Shown here: in pieces, positions 27,496-35,088 of the stretch | How positions within the stretch are numbered: position 1 is the first letter of the stretch | Layout of the letters: each line of letters begins with the position of its first letter | Origin: CAWINH01 sp963837425 | GTDB lineage: Bacteria > Chloroflexota > Limnocylindria > QHBO01 | Assembly: GCA_963837425.1 (NCBI GenBank) | Contig: CAWINH010000006.1 | Span: forward strand, 434,001-498,000 | Length of the DNA: 64,000 nt | Reading direction: 5' to 3' | Notes under the pieces: generated by a model | What the model saw: only the letters and a program-made list of their open reading frames with translations | Databases searched by the model: none | Told to the model about the DNA's origin: nothing | Made by a program: the position numbers and the translations under genes

Positions 27496-29001
27496 TCAGG
27501 GTACCGGGGCCGCGCAACCTCCCGAGCCGTCCGGATCCGGCACCTCGGTGAAGTCGAACGGCCGGACGTCGGGGGACAGGTAGTGATGGGAGTCGCGCAT
27601 CGGCATGCTGTCACCGAAGTAGCCGTCCAGCAGAGTGGCGAACATGTTGATGGGTTCGGTGTCGCACGAATACAGGTTCGGGTGGCCGGGGGTCAGGGCC
27701 GCCATGAAGTTGCTGAGTCGTTCGGGCACGTCCCCCTTGATGGGGTCGGAGAAGTTCAGGTGCGACTCCGAGCCGTGGTCTGAGAAGACGATGACCACCG
27801 GCTGGTCCGGGCGCTGTGCGAGCTGGCTGACGGCGAGCAGGGTCTGCGAGTTGAGGTACTCGATCTCCGAGGTGTAGGCCGCCTCGAACTCGGCATCGGT
27901 CACGTCCATGTCCGGGCGCGTCTTCCCGAAGAAGCGCAGGTCGGCCGCGCTGCCGGTCGCGGTGAACACGATGGGCAGGTGCGGGAGCGCCACGTGGATG
28001 TAGACGAACTTCGGCTGCTTCGTGGGTGCCAGGAGCGAATCCAGGCAGTCCCAGGCGTGGGTGACGTTCGAGCGGATGGCATCCGCCTCGATGCCGGGAT
28101 CGATGACCCGGCTCAGCGCCCCGCCCAGGGTGAAGCTCGGGAACCACATCTCGAAGTCGTTCGAGCCGCCGTCACAGGAGACGTCCGCGTCCCGCTGCGA
28201 GTCCTGCTCCCAGTAGCCCTGGTTCGCGGCGATGACGTACCCGCGCGAGCGCAGCTCGTCCCAGACCGGGTTGTCGTTGATGAGCCGGCGCAGGCCGGGA
28301 TACGAATCGGTGGCGCCCGGGAGCTCCTGGAGGTACTGCATCTGGTACATCGAGCTCATGGTCAGCGCGGTCCAGATGTAGTTCGAGTTGTTCAGATCCT
28401 CGACCTGGAAGCCCTGGTTCGCGAGCGCGCTGAGGAACGGGGTGTTGTCGTAGTTGAAGAGACGCGCAAGGGTATCGGCGCGCGGATAGCCGTCGAGCAT
28501 GATCATGTAGATGTCAGGCATCGCCGATGGCTGGGCCGATGCGCTGGCGGGCGCGAGCGAGCCCGGCGGCTGACCCTGATGGGTGGCGATGCTGAACAGG
28601 ATCCCGGACTGGGCGCCGCTCACGATCGTGAGCCCCAGCACGATGGCGGACAGGCCGTTGAGCCACGGGTTCGGCTGCCGGGGGAACGCCGCCCTGGGTC
28701 GCAACCGGCGCACCTGGAGGAAGGCGATGACCAGGAGGACGGCGAGGAGCGCGGCAAGGAGCCCGGCGCCGGGGTCGCCGCTCCGCGCGATGAGGACGAG
28801 CGCCGCCGCCAGGAAGGCGCCCCGCACCTGCCCCAGGAGGAGGACGCAGATCGCGGTGAGGAGGATGGCCCCCACCACCAGGATCACCATCACCCGGAGC
28901 GCGGCGTGGATGTTGATGTCCGCGTCCAGGAAGACCTTCAGAACCAGGGCGAGCGCTATCAGGACCGGGTAGAGCGGCCAGGAGCGCCAGGTCTTCAGCA
29001 C
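27496..29001 (-). CDS. Sulfatase-like (alkaline phosphatase superfamily) membrane protein
   Basis: 501 residues, paralog of 7545-9035. Four N-terminal helices, linker rich in Ala/Ser/Pro, then the catalytic-fold domain: PDIYMIMLDGYPRAD (metal Asp), NSNYIWTALTMSSMY (candidate Thr nucleophile in the W-x-x-T-A-L position), FVYIHVALPHLPIVF and VVIVFSDHGSESH (Asp and His metal ligands). Ligands appear intact. Probable exported phospho- or sulfo-transferase/hydrolase acting on envelope lipids or glycans. GTG start at 29001; no clear -10 box at leaderless distance. Forms an operon with the 51-residue gene. Confidence 0.75.
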   Translation of the reverse strand: MLKTWRSWPLYPVLIALALVLKVFLDADINIHAALRVMVILVVGAILLTAICVLLLGQVRGAFLAAALVLIARSGDPGAGLLAALLAVLLVIAFLQVRRLRPRAAFPRQPNPWLNGLSAIVLGLTIVSGAQSGILFSIATHQGQPPGSLAPASASAQPSAMPDIYMIMLDGYPRADTLARLFNYDNTPFLSALANQGFQVEDLNNSNYIWTALTMSSMYQMQYLQELPGATDSYPGLRRLINDNPVWDELRSRGYVIAANQGYWEQDSQRDADVSCDGGSNDFEMWFPSFTLGGALSRVIDPGIEADAIRSNVTHAWDCLDSLLAPTKQPKFVYIHVALPHLPIVFTATGSAADLRFFGKTRPDMDVTDAEFEAAYTSEIEYLNSQTLLAVSQLAQRPDQPVVIVFSDHGSESHLNFSDPIKGDVPERLSNFMAALTPGHPNLYSCDTEPINMFATLLDGYFGDSMPMRDSHHYLSPDVRPFDFTEVPDPDGSGGCAAPVP

Positions 29002-29120
29002 GGCAGGGTCCGAGCGGGATTCAGGGGCCTAGCGTAGCCATCGGCACGTCGGACGGCCACGCTTCTTGCGCGAGTCTGTGTGGTACGAAAGTCCGCTGCG
29101 CGTCATTTGGGATCCCGGCG

Positions 29121-29126
29121 TACCAT
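29121..29126 (+). promoter_or_regulatory. -10 box (TACCAT) of leaderless gene
   Basis: TACCAT ends 6 nt before GTG 29133, identical in sequence and spacing to the box before 30416. Confidence 0.5.
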
Positions 29127-29132
29127 GCGCCG

Positions 29133-29333
29133 GTGATCCTCCTCTACATCGATCCTGGCGCGGGCAGCCTCGCGATCCAGGCACTGATCGCGGCCGCGGT
29201 CTCGGCGCCGTTCCTCTTCCGGAATTGGCTCCGCACAACGTGGCGCCGCATCCGCGGTCGCGGCCCCGAGGCCACGGAGGCATCGGCGTCGGATCCCGCG
29301 CCGGACCAGGCTCCGGACTCCACCCCGGAGTGA
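29133..29333 (+). CDS. 66-residue YIDPGAGS-type small membrane protein
   Basis: The product begins ILLYIDPGAGSLAIQALIAAAV, a pattern found in a family of tiny membrane proteins (LYxDPGxGSxxxQ) commonly located next to sulfatase-like or glycosyltransferase genes. One helix, then FLFRNWLRTTWRR and an acidic Pro/Glu/Asp-rich tail. GTG start with a TACCAT box 6 nt upstream. Divergent from the sulfatase-like gene at 27496-29001. Its role is unknown. Confidence 0.65.
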   Translation: MILLYIDPGAGSLAIQALIAAAVSAPFLFRNWLRTTWRRIRGRGPEATEASASDPAPDQAPDSTPE

Positions 29334-29350
29334 CGCTGCGCACACTGTCA

Positions 29351-29503
29351 CCAGCCCGTGGTGGTATCTGAGACGAATCGGCCGGATCCGCAGGATTTCA
29401 TCAGCCGATGAGTGCAGGCGACCCACGAATCGGCCCGAAACGGCCCGCATCGGGCTCATCTCGTTCGTTTCCTGATCGATACCACCGCCCGCTGGTGACC
29501 AGG
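29351..29503 (-). repeat. Palindromic intergenic element, family B, copy 1 (inverted)
   Basis: Ends carry CCAGCCCGTGGTGGTATC and, at the other side, GATACCACCGCCCGCTGG, forming a terminal inverted repeat. Read on the minus strand it matches the two copies at 34949-35068 and 35845-35964 in its ends and in a GATTCGTGGGTCG core, but is more divergent and about 30 bp longer. Confidence 0.65.
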
Positions 29504-29547
29504 CGGCCGGTCCCCGGTGCATCCCGGAGTAGGCGACCGGGCTTGAG

Positions 29548-29895
29548 CTAAGACTCCTCGCCCGTCGGAAGCCGAGCCCGATTGAAGCCGAGCCAGGTAC
29601 CAGCTGCCTGGCGCCGCGCGAGATCGTCGCCGATGTGTGCCAGCTCCTCGTCCGAGAGCTCTGGATAGAGGCGGCGCAGGATGAAGTCCGCGCGATCGAG
29701 CTCCGACATCGGGCCTGCGGCATTCGCCGCGTCGTTGACGAGGACCAGCGCAAGCTGCCGGAGGCGGTAGGCGTGCTCAGCGCGCTCGTCCGGCGACATG
29801 GCGCGGACCCGCTCGTCCAGCGCGAGCTGCCCCGGGTCAGGGCCGCGCAGCGCGAAGTCGAGCGAGGATCTCGTTGACGCCGAGGACATGGGCAT
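29548..29895 (-). CDS. Small protein partnered with nucleotidyltransferase-like gene
   Basis: 115 residues, mostly helical and charged (DERAEHAYRLRQLALVLVNDA, DRADFILRRLYPELSDEELAHIG). It overlaps the end of the nucleotidyltransferase gene by 59 bp if it starts at ATG 29895; an internal ATG at 29799 would remove the overlap and leave 83 residues. The order, with the partner directly downstream of a MNT/AbiEii-like gene, resembles two-component toxin-antitoxin modules, but no HEPN motif (R-x4-6-H) is evident. I do not recognise the family. Confidence 0.55.
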   Translation of the reverse strand: MPMSSASTRSSLDFALRGPDPGQLALDERVRAMSPDERAEHAYRLRQLALVLVNDAANAAGPMSELDRADFILRRLYPELSDEELAHIGDDLARRQAAGTWLGFNRARLPTGEES

Positions 29896-30379
29896 AACGC
29901 TCCAGGTAGGTCCAGTCCACAGTATCGGCGTTCGTGCGAAGGAGGTTCGCGCAGTCTCGCAGCTGCAGCTCTGAGACGCCCTCCGACCACTCCAGCTTGG
30001 CCAGGATCAGGTCCTCCAGGCTCAGCACCCAGATCCTGCCCAGCCGCGGGTGGTCCCACTCGACCCGGCGGCGCATGGCGTCGCGGGCCCAGGCATCGGT
30101 CCGACCCAGGATGAGATCCGCCTTGCCCAGGCCCGTCTGGGCGATCACCGACGCCATGGTGCGACCGCCGGCGGTGACCGGGTCGTTGACGACGTAGTCC
30201 GCCTCGAAGGCCTGCCGGAGGCGTCCGAATTCCTCCGGCTGGAGCGCGAGCACCAGATCGATGTCCGCCGTCTGGCGCGGCTCGCCATATCGAGGCAGGG
30301 CCTCGGAGCCGGTGACCACGTACTGAATGCCGAGACGCTCGAGCCGCCGGATCACGTCGGCCGCGACATCCTCTTCCAC
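29837..30379 (-). CDS. Nucleotidyltransferase-fold protein (AbiEii/MNT-like)
   Basis: 180 residues. Pol-beta-type nucleotidyltransferase signature: YVVTGSEALPRYGEPRQTADIDLVL, i.e. G-S then D-x-D about 16 residues later; a later conserved Asp in KADLILGRTDAWAR; and VLSLEDLILAKLEW typical of AbiEii/DUF6036-type proteins. GTG 30379 follows a TACCAT box by 7 nt. Members act as toxins, antitoxins or sugar/RNA nucleotidyltransferases; the downstream overlapping gene suggests a two-gene module, but function is inference. Confidence 0.75.
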   Translation of the reverse strand: MEEDVAADVIRRLERLGIQYVVTGSEALPRYGEPRQTADIDLVLALQPEEFGRLRQAFEADYVVNDPVTAGGRTMASVIAQTGLGKADLILGRTDAWARDAMRRRVEWDHPRLGRIWVLSLEDLILAKLEWSEGVSELQLRDCANLLRTNADTVDWTYLERYAHVLGVNEILARLRAARP

Positions 30380-30386
30380 GGCTCGG

Positions 30387-30392
30387 ATGGTA
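30387..30392 (-). promoter_or_regulatory. -10 box (TACCAT), minus strand, divergent pair
   Basis: TACCAT on the minus strand ends 7 nt before GTG 30379. With the box at 30404-30409 it makes an inverted repeat (ATGGTAG ... CTACCAT). Confidence 0.5.
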
Positions 30393-30403
30393 GCGAGCCG
30401 GGC

Positions 30404-30409
30404 TACCAT
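30404..30409 (+). promoter_or_regulatory. -10 box (TACCAT), plus strand, divergent pair
   Basis: TACCAT ends 6 nt before GTG 30416. The two leaderless start sites lie only 36 bp apart. Confidence 0.5.
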
Positions 30410-30415
30410 GCGCCC

Positions 30416-31855
30416 GTGACCGAGCGGCCCGTGATCGAACGCGACCCAGGCTCCTACCGGGATCCGAGCGGCTTCGTCTTCCGCTCGGGTGGCCGGCTGT
30501 ATCGGCAGATCAATCGGTCCTTCGCTGACGACTGGGCGGCGTTCAACGAATCCGGTCTCGCCGGCGTCCTCATGAACGAGCGGATCCTGGTCCGCCACGA
30601 GGACGCGCCGCTGGACCTGGCACCCGACCCCGCCGACGCGCTGGCGGTCATTGCGCCTGAGGAGGTGCCGTTCATCTCCTACCCATACGAGTGGTCGTTC
30701 TCCCAGCTCCAGGACGCGGCGCTCCTCACGCTCCGCGCCCAGGAGGAGGCGGAGCGCTGCGGGATGACGCTCCGGGACGCGTCCGCGTACAACGTCCAGT
30801 TCACCGACGGCCGGCCGATCCTCATCGACACGCTCTCGTTCGAGAAGACGGACGGCAGCTCCCCGTGGAAGCCGTATCGGCAGTTCTGCGAGCACTTCGC
30901 GGCACCGCTGGCCCTCATGGCCCGCCGCGACCCGCGCCTCGGCGCGCTCCTGGCCCAGTTCGTGGACGGGATCCCGCTCGACCTCGCGGCCCGCCTGCTG
31001 CCGTGGCGGACGCGGTTCAACCCCGGCCTGGCCGCCCACGTCCATCTCCACGCGCGCGCCCAGCGCCGGCACGCCGCCGACGCGTCCGCATCGGCCTCCG
31101 CATCGGCTTCTGCATCCGCCGATGCACCAGCCCCCACCATGACCGCCTCCCGGCGCCAGGCCCTGCTCGACCACCTGCGCCGCACGGTTCGTGGGCTTTC
31201 GGTGGACCCGCGCGACACGACCTGGGCCGACTATGCCGATGCAACCTCCTACACGGACGCCGGCACCGCCTCGAAGGAGGCCCTCGTCCGCTCGTTCCTC
31301 TCCGAGGTTGCCGGCACGCTGGCGCTCGACGTTGGCGCGAACACGGGCCGATACAGCGCGATCGCCGTCGAGGCCGGCTACCGGGTCATTGCCCTCGACG
31401 GGGACTGGGCCGCCGTCGAGCGCCTGTCCCGCGACCTCCGCGGCCGCTCCGACGCCGCCTCGCGCGCGATCCTTCCGCTCCTCGCCGACGTCGCGAGCCT
31501 CTCGCCGGGGATCGGCTGGGGGAATGCCGAGCGCGCCCCGCTCCTCGAGCGCCTCGAACGCCTCGACGCGGACGTTGCGCTGGCGCTGGCCCTCGTCCAT
31601 CACCTTGCGATCGGCCGCAACGTGCCCCTGCCGTTGATCGCCGAGCTGTTCGCGGGGATGGCGTCGCACCTCGTAATCGAGTGGGTCCCGAAGTCGGACC
31701 CCATGGTCGGGCGCCTCCTCGCCGCGCGCGAGGACGTGTTCGACGCGTACACACCGGACGGCTTCCGCGCCGCGTTCGAGGCGCGTTTCGAGACCCTGCG
31801 CTCCGAGCCGATCGCCGAGTCGGGGCGCGTGTTGCACCTGCTCCGGCGCCGCTGA
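30416..31855 (+). CDS. SAM-dependent methyltransferase with N-terminal nodulation-protein-like domain
   Basis: 479 residues. The N-terminal part (RDPSGFVFRSGGRLYRQINRSF, ISYPYEWSFSQLQDAALLTL, LRDASAYNVQF) is typical of NoeA-like/large class I methyltransferases. An Ala-Ser repeat linker near residues 220-240 follows, then the SAM-binding motif LALDVGANTGRYSAIAVEAG at about 300 and LALVHHLAIGRNVP. Substrate unknown, possibly glycan-related given neighbours. GTG 30416 is chosen over several upstream in-frame codons because TACCAT stands 6 nt ahead. Confidence 0.75.
   Translation: MTERPVIERDPGSYRDPSGFVFRSGGRLYRQINRSFADDWAAFNESGLAGVLMNERILVRHEDAPLDLAPDPADALAVIAPEEVPFISYPYEWSFSQLQDAALLTLRAQEEAERCGMTLRDASAYNVQFTDGRPILIDTLSFEKTDGSSPWKPYRQFCEHFAAPLALMARRDPRLGALLAQFVDGIPLDLAARLLPWRTRFNPGLAAHVHLHARAQRRHAADASASASASASASADAPAPTMTASRRQALLDHLRRTVRGLSVDPRDTTWADYADATSYTDAGTASKEALVRSFLSEVAGTLALDVGANTGRYSAIAVEAGYRVIALDGDWAAVERLSRDLRGRSDAASRAILPLLADVASLSPGIGWGNAERAPLLERLERLDADVALALALVHHLAIGRNVPLPLIAELFAGMASHLVIEWVPKSDPMVGRLLAAREDVFDAYTPDGFRAAFEARFETLRSEPIAESGRVLHLLRRR
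31081..31128 (+). repeat. In-gene Ala-Ser codon repeat
   Basis: Imperfect repeats of GCATCGGCCTC/GCATCCG encode an alternating Ala-Ser linker between the two domains of the methyltransferase; it keeps the reading frame. Confidence 0.7.
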
Positions 31856-31890
31856 CCCGCGCCGCTGACCCCGCGCCGCTGACCCCGCGC

Positions 31891-32075
31891 CGGCCGGTCG
31901 CCGCGTCCCCGCGTCCGTGCTTCCAGCACTCGGCAGTCGCCCAGCGACGCTATCGGCGAAGATCCGACCGCTCCTTCGCCCTGGCAGCCGCCCAGTGACC
32001 AAGCGGCGCGCGGGAGCCGCGTTTGGGCCCACTCGCCGCCCCTCGTTCGCCTTTGTCGTCGCTCAGCGACGCCGG
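31891..32075 (+). repeat. 185-bp direct repeat, copy 1
   Basis: Near-identical to 32115-32299 (224-bp period). It holds several stem-loops, for example CGTCGC-TCA-GCGACG near its end and GCCGC...GCGGC in its middle, and no credible gene. The region 31856-32382 is otherwise made of short CGCCGCTGA-type repeats. Confidence 0.75.
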
Positions 32076-32114
32076 CGGTGAGGTGCGCCGCTGAGGTGCG
32101 CCGCTGAGGTGCGC

Positions 32115-32299
32115 CGGCCGGTCGCCGCGTCCCCGCGTCCGTGCTTCCAGCACTCGGCGGTCACCCAGTGACGCTATCGGCGAAGATCCGACCGCTCCTT
32201 CGCCCTGGCAGCCGCCCAGTGACCAAGCGGCGCGCGGGAGCCGCGTTTGAGCCCCCTCGCCGCCCCTCGTTCGCCTTTGTCGTCGCTCAGCGACGCCGG
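32115..32299 (+). repeat. 185-bp direct repeat, copy 2
   Basis: Second copy of the 31891-32075 unit, differing at only a handful of positions. The two are separated by GAGGTGCGCCGCT triplications. Confidence 0.75.
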
Positions 32300-32367
32300 G
32301 CGGTGAGATGCGCCGCTGACCGCGCGCCGCTGGCCGCGCGCCGCTGACCCGCCCCGGCCGGACACGC

Positions 32368-32373
32368 TAGGCT
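32368..32373 (+). promoter_or_regulatory. -10 box (TAGGCT) for leaderless upstream ORF
   Basis: TAGGCT ends 9 nt before ATG 32383, so the transcript should begin at or next to the short ORF rather than at the sulfatase-like gene. Confidence 0.45.
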
Positions 32374-32382
32374 GGCCCGCGC

Positions 32383-32475
32383 ATGACCCCAGCATCCCCG
32401 CGACGCGCACCAAACGCATCCACGCAGCGCAACGCCCTCACGCAGCGCAACGCTCCCGCCACCGAACTTCCATGA
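32383..32475 (+). CDS. 30-residue leader ORF coupled to sulfatase-like gene
   Basis: ATG at the leaderless distance from a TAGGCT box opens 30 codons (MTPASPRRAPNAS..., Ala/Pro/Arg/Asn/Gln-rich) and ends in TGA at 32473-32475, overlapping the next ATG as ATGA. It contains a duplicated ACGCAGCGCAACGC segment. It could be a translational-coupling leader; no homology is recognised, and coding status rests on promoter position and the overlap. Confidence 0.4.
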   Translation: MTPASPRRAPNASTQRNALTQRNAPATELP

Positions 32476-33947
32476 CCAGGCGACGCACGGCCGGCAGGCA
32501 GAAGCGCGCGCCACGCACCAAGACCCCCACTCCCAAGCGACGCGGCGCCAGCCGCCCGGAACCAAGACACAGCCGCGCCCCGGCGCTCGCGATCCTGGTC
32601 GTGGTGGGGCTGATCGCCATCGGCATCGGCCTTGGCATGCGCGCCCTGCGCGAGAACGCGCCAAAGGCAGTCGCAACCGGGCCGAACATCGTGGTCATCG
32701 TCCTCGACGACCTCGACACGTACACCTGGGACAAGCTCCCCGCGCTGAGCAGCCTCTTGGGCGGCCGCGACTTCACGAACGCCTTCACCGCGAACGGGTC
32801 GGGAAGCGCGTCGCGGATGGAGATGCTGACCGGGCAGTACGCCCACAACAACGGGGTCCTCTCGGACAAGGCCCCGATTGGCGGCTTCGCACGGTCGGTG
32901 CGCAACGGGTCGGAGAAGCTGACCGTGGCGGTGGCCCTCCAGCGGGCCGGCTACAAGACCGGGCTGGTCGGCGAGTACCTGGACGGCTACGGCGTGAGCT
33001 CCGCAGACACCGACGCGGGCGTCCAGGCGACGTACGTGCCACCCGGCTGGGACTCGTGGTACGCGATCTCCGGCGACCCCGCCTACACCGGCTTCACGAT
33101 CAACGCGGACGGCACCGTGGCCCAGCCCGGCGGCTACCTGACAAGCGACCTCGCCAGCCGCTCAGTCGCCTTCCTGACCGATGGCGACCCCGCCCCCCAC
33201 TTCCTGTGGCTGGCGCCGCTCTCGGTGCGGCTCCCTTCCGAGCCCGCCACCCAGTACGCGGATACCAAGGTCGACACGACGCTGCCCGCCGGGGAGAAGG
33301 ACGTGACCGACAAGCCGGCGTTCCTCAGCTCGCTGAAGCCGGACGACCCAAAGCAGGTCGGGGCTCAGCAGACCGGTCGGCTGCGGACACTGCTCTCGAT
33401 CGTGGACCTCGTCCGCCAGGTGCGGACCGCCGCCGGCCCGGACGCGGTGATCATCCTCACCTCGGACGGCGGCTTCCACCTGGGCCAGAACTCGCTGCCG
33501 GTCGGCAACGGCACTGCATACGATCCGGACATCCGGGTGCCGCTCGTCATCGCCGGGGCGGGACAGAAGCTCGGGCCCGATACCCGCCTGGCCGCGGGCC
33601 TGGACCTGGCGCCCACGATCGCCGCGCTGGCCGGCACGGACCTTCCCGCCCAGGCCGATGGCGCATCGCTCCTCACCGCCCCGGCGACCCCGCGCGACGC
33701 GCTGCTCATCGAGCACGAGGCGGCCGGGCTGCTCCCGGTCTACAACGCCATTCGCACCGCGGACGGCTGGTTGTACGTCGAATGGGACGACGGCACGCTC
33801 GAGCTCTACAACGTGCGGGCGGACGCAAAGGAGGAGACGAACCTCGCCGTGGACCCGGACGTCCAGACGAAGTACGGTGAGCGCATGGCACGCCTCGCAT
33901 CCGAGCTCCACGACCTCATGACCTGCGCAGGGTCCACGTGTCCGTAG
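32472..33947 (+). CDS. Sulfatase-family protein lacking catalytic residues (probable pseudoenzyme)
   Basis: 491 residues: Arg/Lys-rich cytoplasmic N-terminus, one helix (about 38-56), then a sulfatase fold starting NIVVIVLDDLDTYT (Asp79-Asp80 conserved). The formylglycine motif C/S-x-P-x-R is replaced by GSASR at 111-115, so the nucleophile is Gly. The usual D-N metal pair reads DG (332-333), the His of the AP-H-xP loop is absent, and the Lys of G-K-x-T-x-Y is Asn346. Fold-defining positions (RMEMLTGQYAHNNGV, FHLGQN, IRVPLVI) remain. Likely a binding or structural role rather than sulfate hydrolysis. Confidence 0.8.
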   Translation: MTRRRTAGRQKRAPRTKTPTPKRRGASRPEPRHSRAPALAILVVVGLIAIGIGLGMRALRENAPKAVATGPNIVVIVLDDLDTYTWDKLPALSSLLGGRDFTNAFTANGSGSASRMEMLTGQYAHNNGVLSDKAPIGGFARSVRNGSEKLTVAVALQRAGYKTGLVGEYLDGYGVSSADTDAGVQATYVPPGWDSWYAISGDPAYTGFTINADGTVAQPGGYLTSDLASRSVAFLTDGDPAPHFLWLAPLSVRLPSEPATQYADTKVDTTLPAGEKDVTDKPAFLSSLKPDDPKQVGAQQTGRLRTLLSIVDLVRQVRTAAGPDAVIILTSDGGFHLGQNSLPVGNGTAYDPDIRVPLVIAGAGQKLGPDTRLAAGLDLAPTIAALAGTDLPAQADGASLLTAPATPRDALLIEHEAAGLLPVYNAIRTADGWLYVEWDDGTLELYNVRADAKEETNLAVDPDVQTKYGERMARLASELHDLMTCAGSTCP

Positions 33948-33972
33948 GGCCAGACGGGCGCGCGGGGGCGAG

Positions 33973-34911
33973 ATGACGAACAGGCGGATGCTCCCCGTGT
34001 GGATCCTGGCGGCCGCCGTGGCGGTCCTCCTCGGGATCCTCGTCGTGGGCTGGCTGCGCTCTCCGGCAGCCTCGCCGACTCCGTCGCCCCAGGCCACCCC
34101 GCCGAGTGCCGCGTCGAGTGCCACGCCCAGCGCCTCGCTGGCGCCCGGCGCGGACGTGCTGCTGGCCGTGGGCGACACCGCGAACTGCGACAACACCCAC
34201 GACGACAAGGTCGCCGCCCTCGCCGCATCGCTGCCCGGGGAGATCGCCCTCGTTGGCGACCTCGCATACGACAGCGGCAGCGCAGCCGAGTACACGAACT
34301 GCTTCGACCCGATCTGGGGCCCCGTGCGCGATCGCCTGCGCCCCGCGCCCGGCAACCACGACTATCGGACCTCGGGCGCATCGGCCTACTACGCCGAGTT
34401 CCCCAACGCCGGCACCCCGGGGATGGGGTGGTACGCCTACGACATCGGCTCCTGGAGGATCCTGGTCCTGAACTCGAACTGCGACGACGTGGACTGCGGC
34501 CAGGGATCGGCCCAGCTGGCGTGGCTTCGCACGGAGCTGGCGGGTGCATCGGGCTGCACGCTCGCCTACTGGCACCACCCGCGCTACTCGTCGGGGATGC
34601 ACGGGGACAACGCGTTCATGGAGCCGATCTGGTCGACGGCCGCGGCCGGCGGCGTGGACGTCGTCCTGGGCGGGCACGATCACGACTACGAACGGCTCGT
34701 GGCGGACGGCGTCCGCGAGTTCGTGGTGGGGACCGGCGGGCGCTCGCTCTACAAGTGGCCGGACGGCGCGTCGTCGTTCACCGAGGTCCGGCAGAACACG
34801 ACCTACGGACTGCTCCAACTCACCCTGGGCGAGGGCACCTACGCGTGGAAGTTCCTCCCCGCCGATGGCGACCTGACCTTCACCGATTCGGGCACCGGGG
34901 AGTGCGGCTGA
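33973..34911 (+). CDS. Membrane-anchored metallophosphoesterase (purple acid phosphatase-like)
   Basis: 312 residues: one N-terminal helix (about 8-26), a Pro/Ser/Thr/Ala-rich linker to about residue 58, then a calcineurin-like domain with metal motifs LAVGDT, ALVGDLAYD, APGNHDY, AYWHHPRYSSG and LGGHDHDYER in the right order. It should hydrolyse a phosphomonoester or diester outside the cytoplasm. It follows the degenerate sulfatase by 25 bp and may be co-transcribed. Confidence 0.85.
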   Translation: MTNRRMLPVWILAAAVAVLLGILVVGWLRSPAASPTPSPQATPPSAASSATPSASLAPGADVLLAVGDTANCDNTHDDKVAALAASLPGEIALVGDLAYDSGSAAEYTNCFDPIWGPVRDRLRPAPGNHDYRTSGASAYYAEFPNAGTPGMGWYAYDIGSWRILVLNSNCDDVDCGQGSAQLAWLRTELAGASGCTLAYWHHPRYSSGMHGDNAFMEPIWSTAAAGGVDVVLGGHDHDYERLVADGVREFVVGTGGRSLYKWPDGASSFTEVRQNTTYGLLQLTLGEGTYAWKFLPADGDLTFTDSGTGECG

Positions 34912-34948
34912 ACGCGGCGTCTCGCCTCGACGGCGAGCACCAGTCGAT

Positions 34949-35068
34949 GGTGGTAACGATCACGAAACGCGTGCTCGGGCCAGATTCGTGGGTCGGCAGC
35001 CCTCACCAGCTGGTGACACCTCGCATTTTCGACCGATTCGTGGCCGATACCACCACGGGCTGGTTACC
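34949..35068 (+). repeat. Palindromic intergenic element, family B, copy 2
   Basis: 120-bp unit with inner inverted repeats GGTGGTAACGATCACGAA / TTCGTGGCCGATACCACC (15 of 18 matching) and a central CACCAGCTGGTG palindrome. Over 110 of 120 positions match the copy at 35845-35964, same orientation. Confidence 0.75.
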
Positions 35069-35088
35069 GGCCAGACGCGACGGGCCCG

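Noticed and set aside
31083..31125. Short-spaced repeats as a CRISPR array
   Set aside because: They are in-frame Ala-Ser codon repeats inside the methyltransferase without spacers. No CRISPR-like direct repeat/spacer pattern occurs elsewhere in the window.
29837..32032. Long minus-strand frame covering the methyltransferase
   Set aside because: Only its last 180 residues (nucleotidyltransferase from GTG 30379) show a protein family; the rest is antisense to a conserved methyltransferase.
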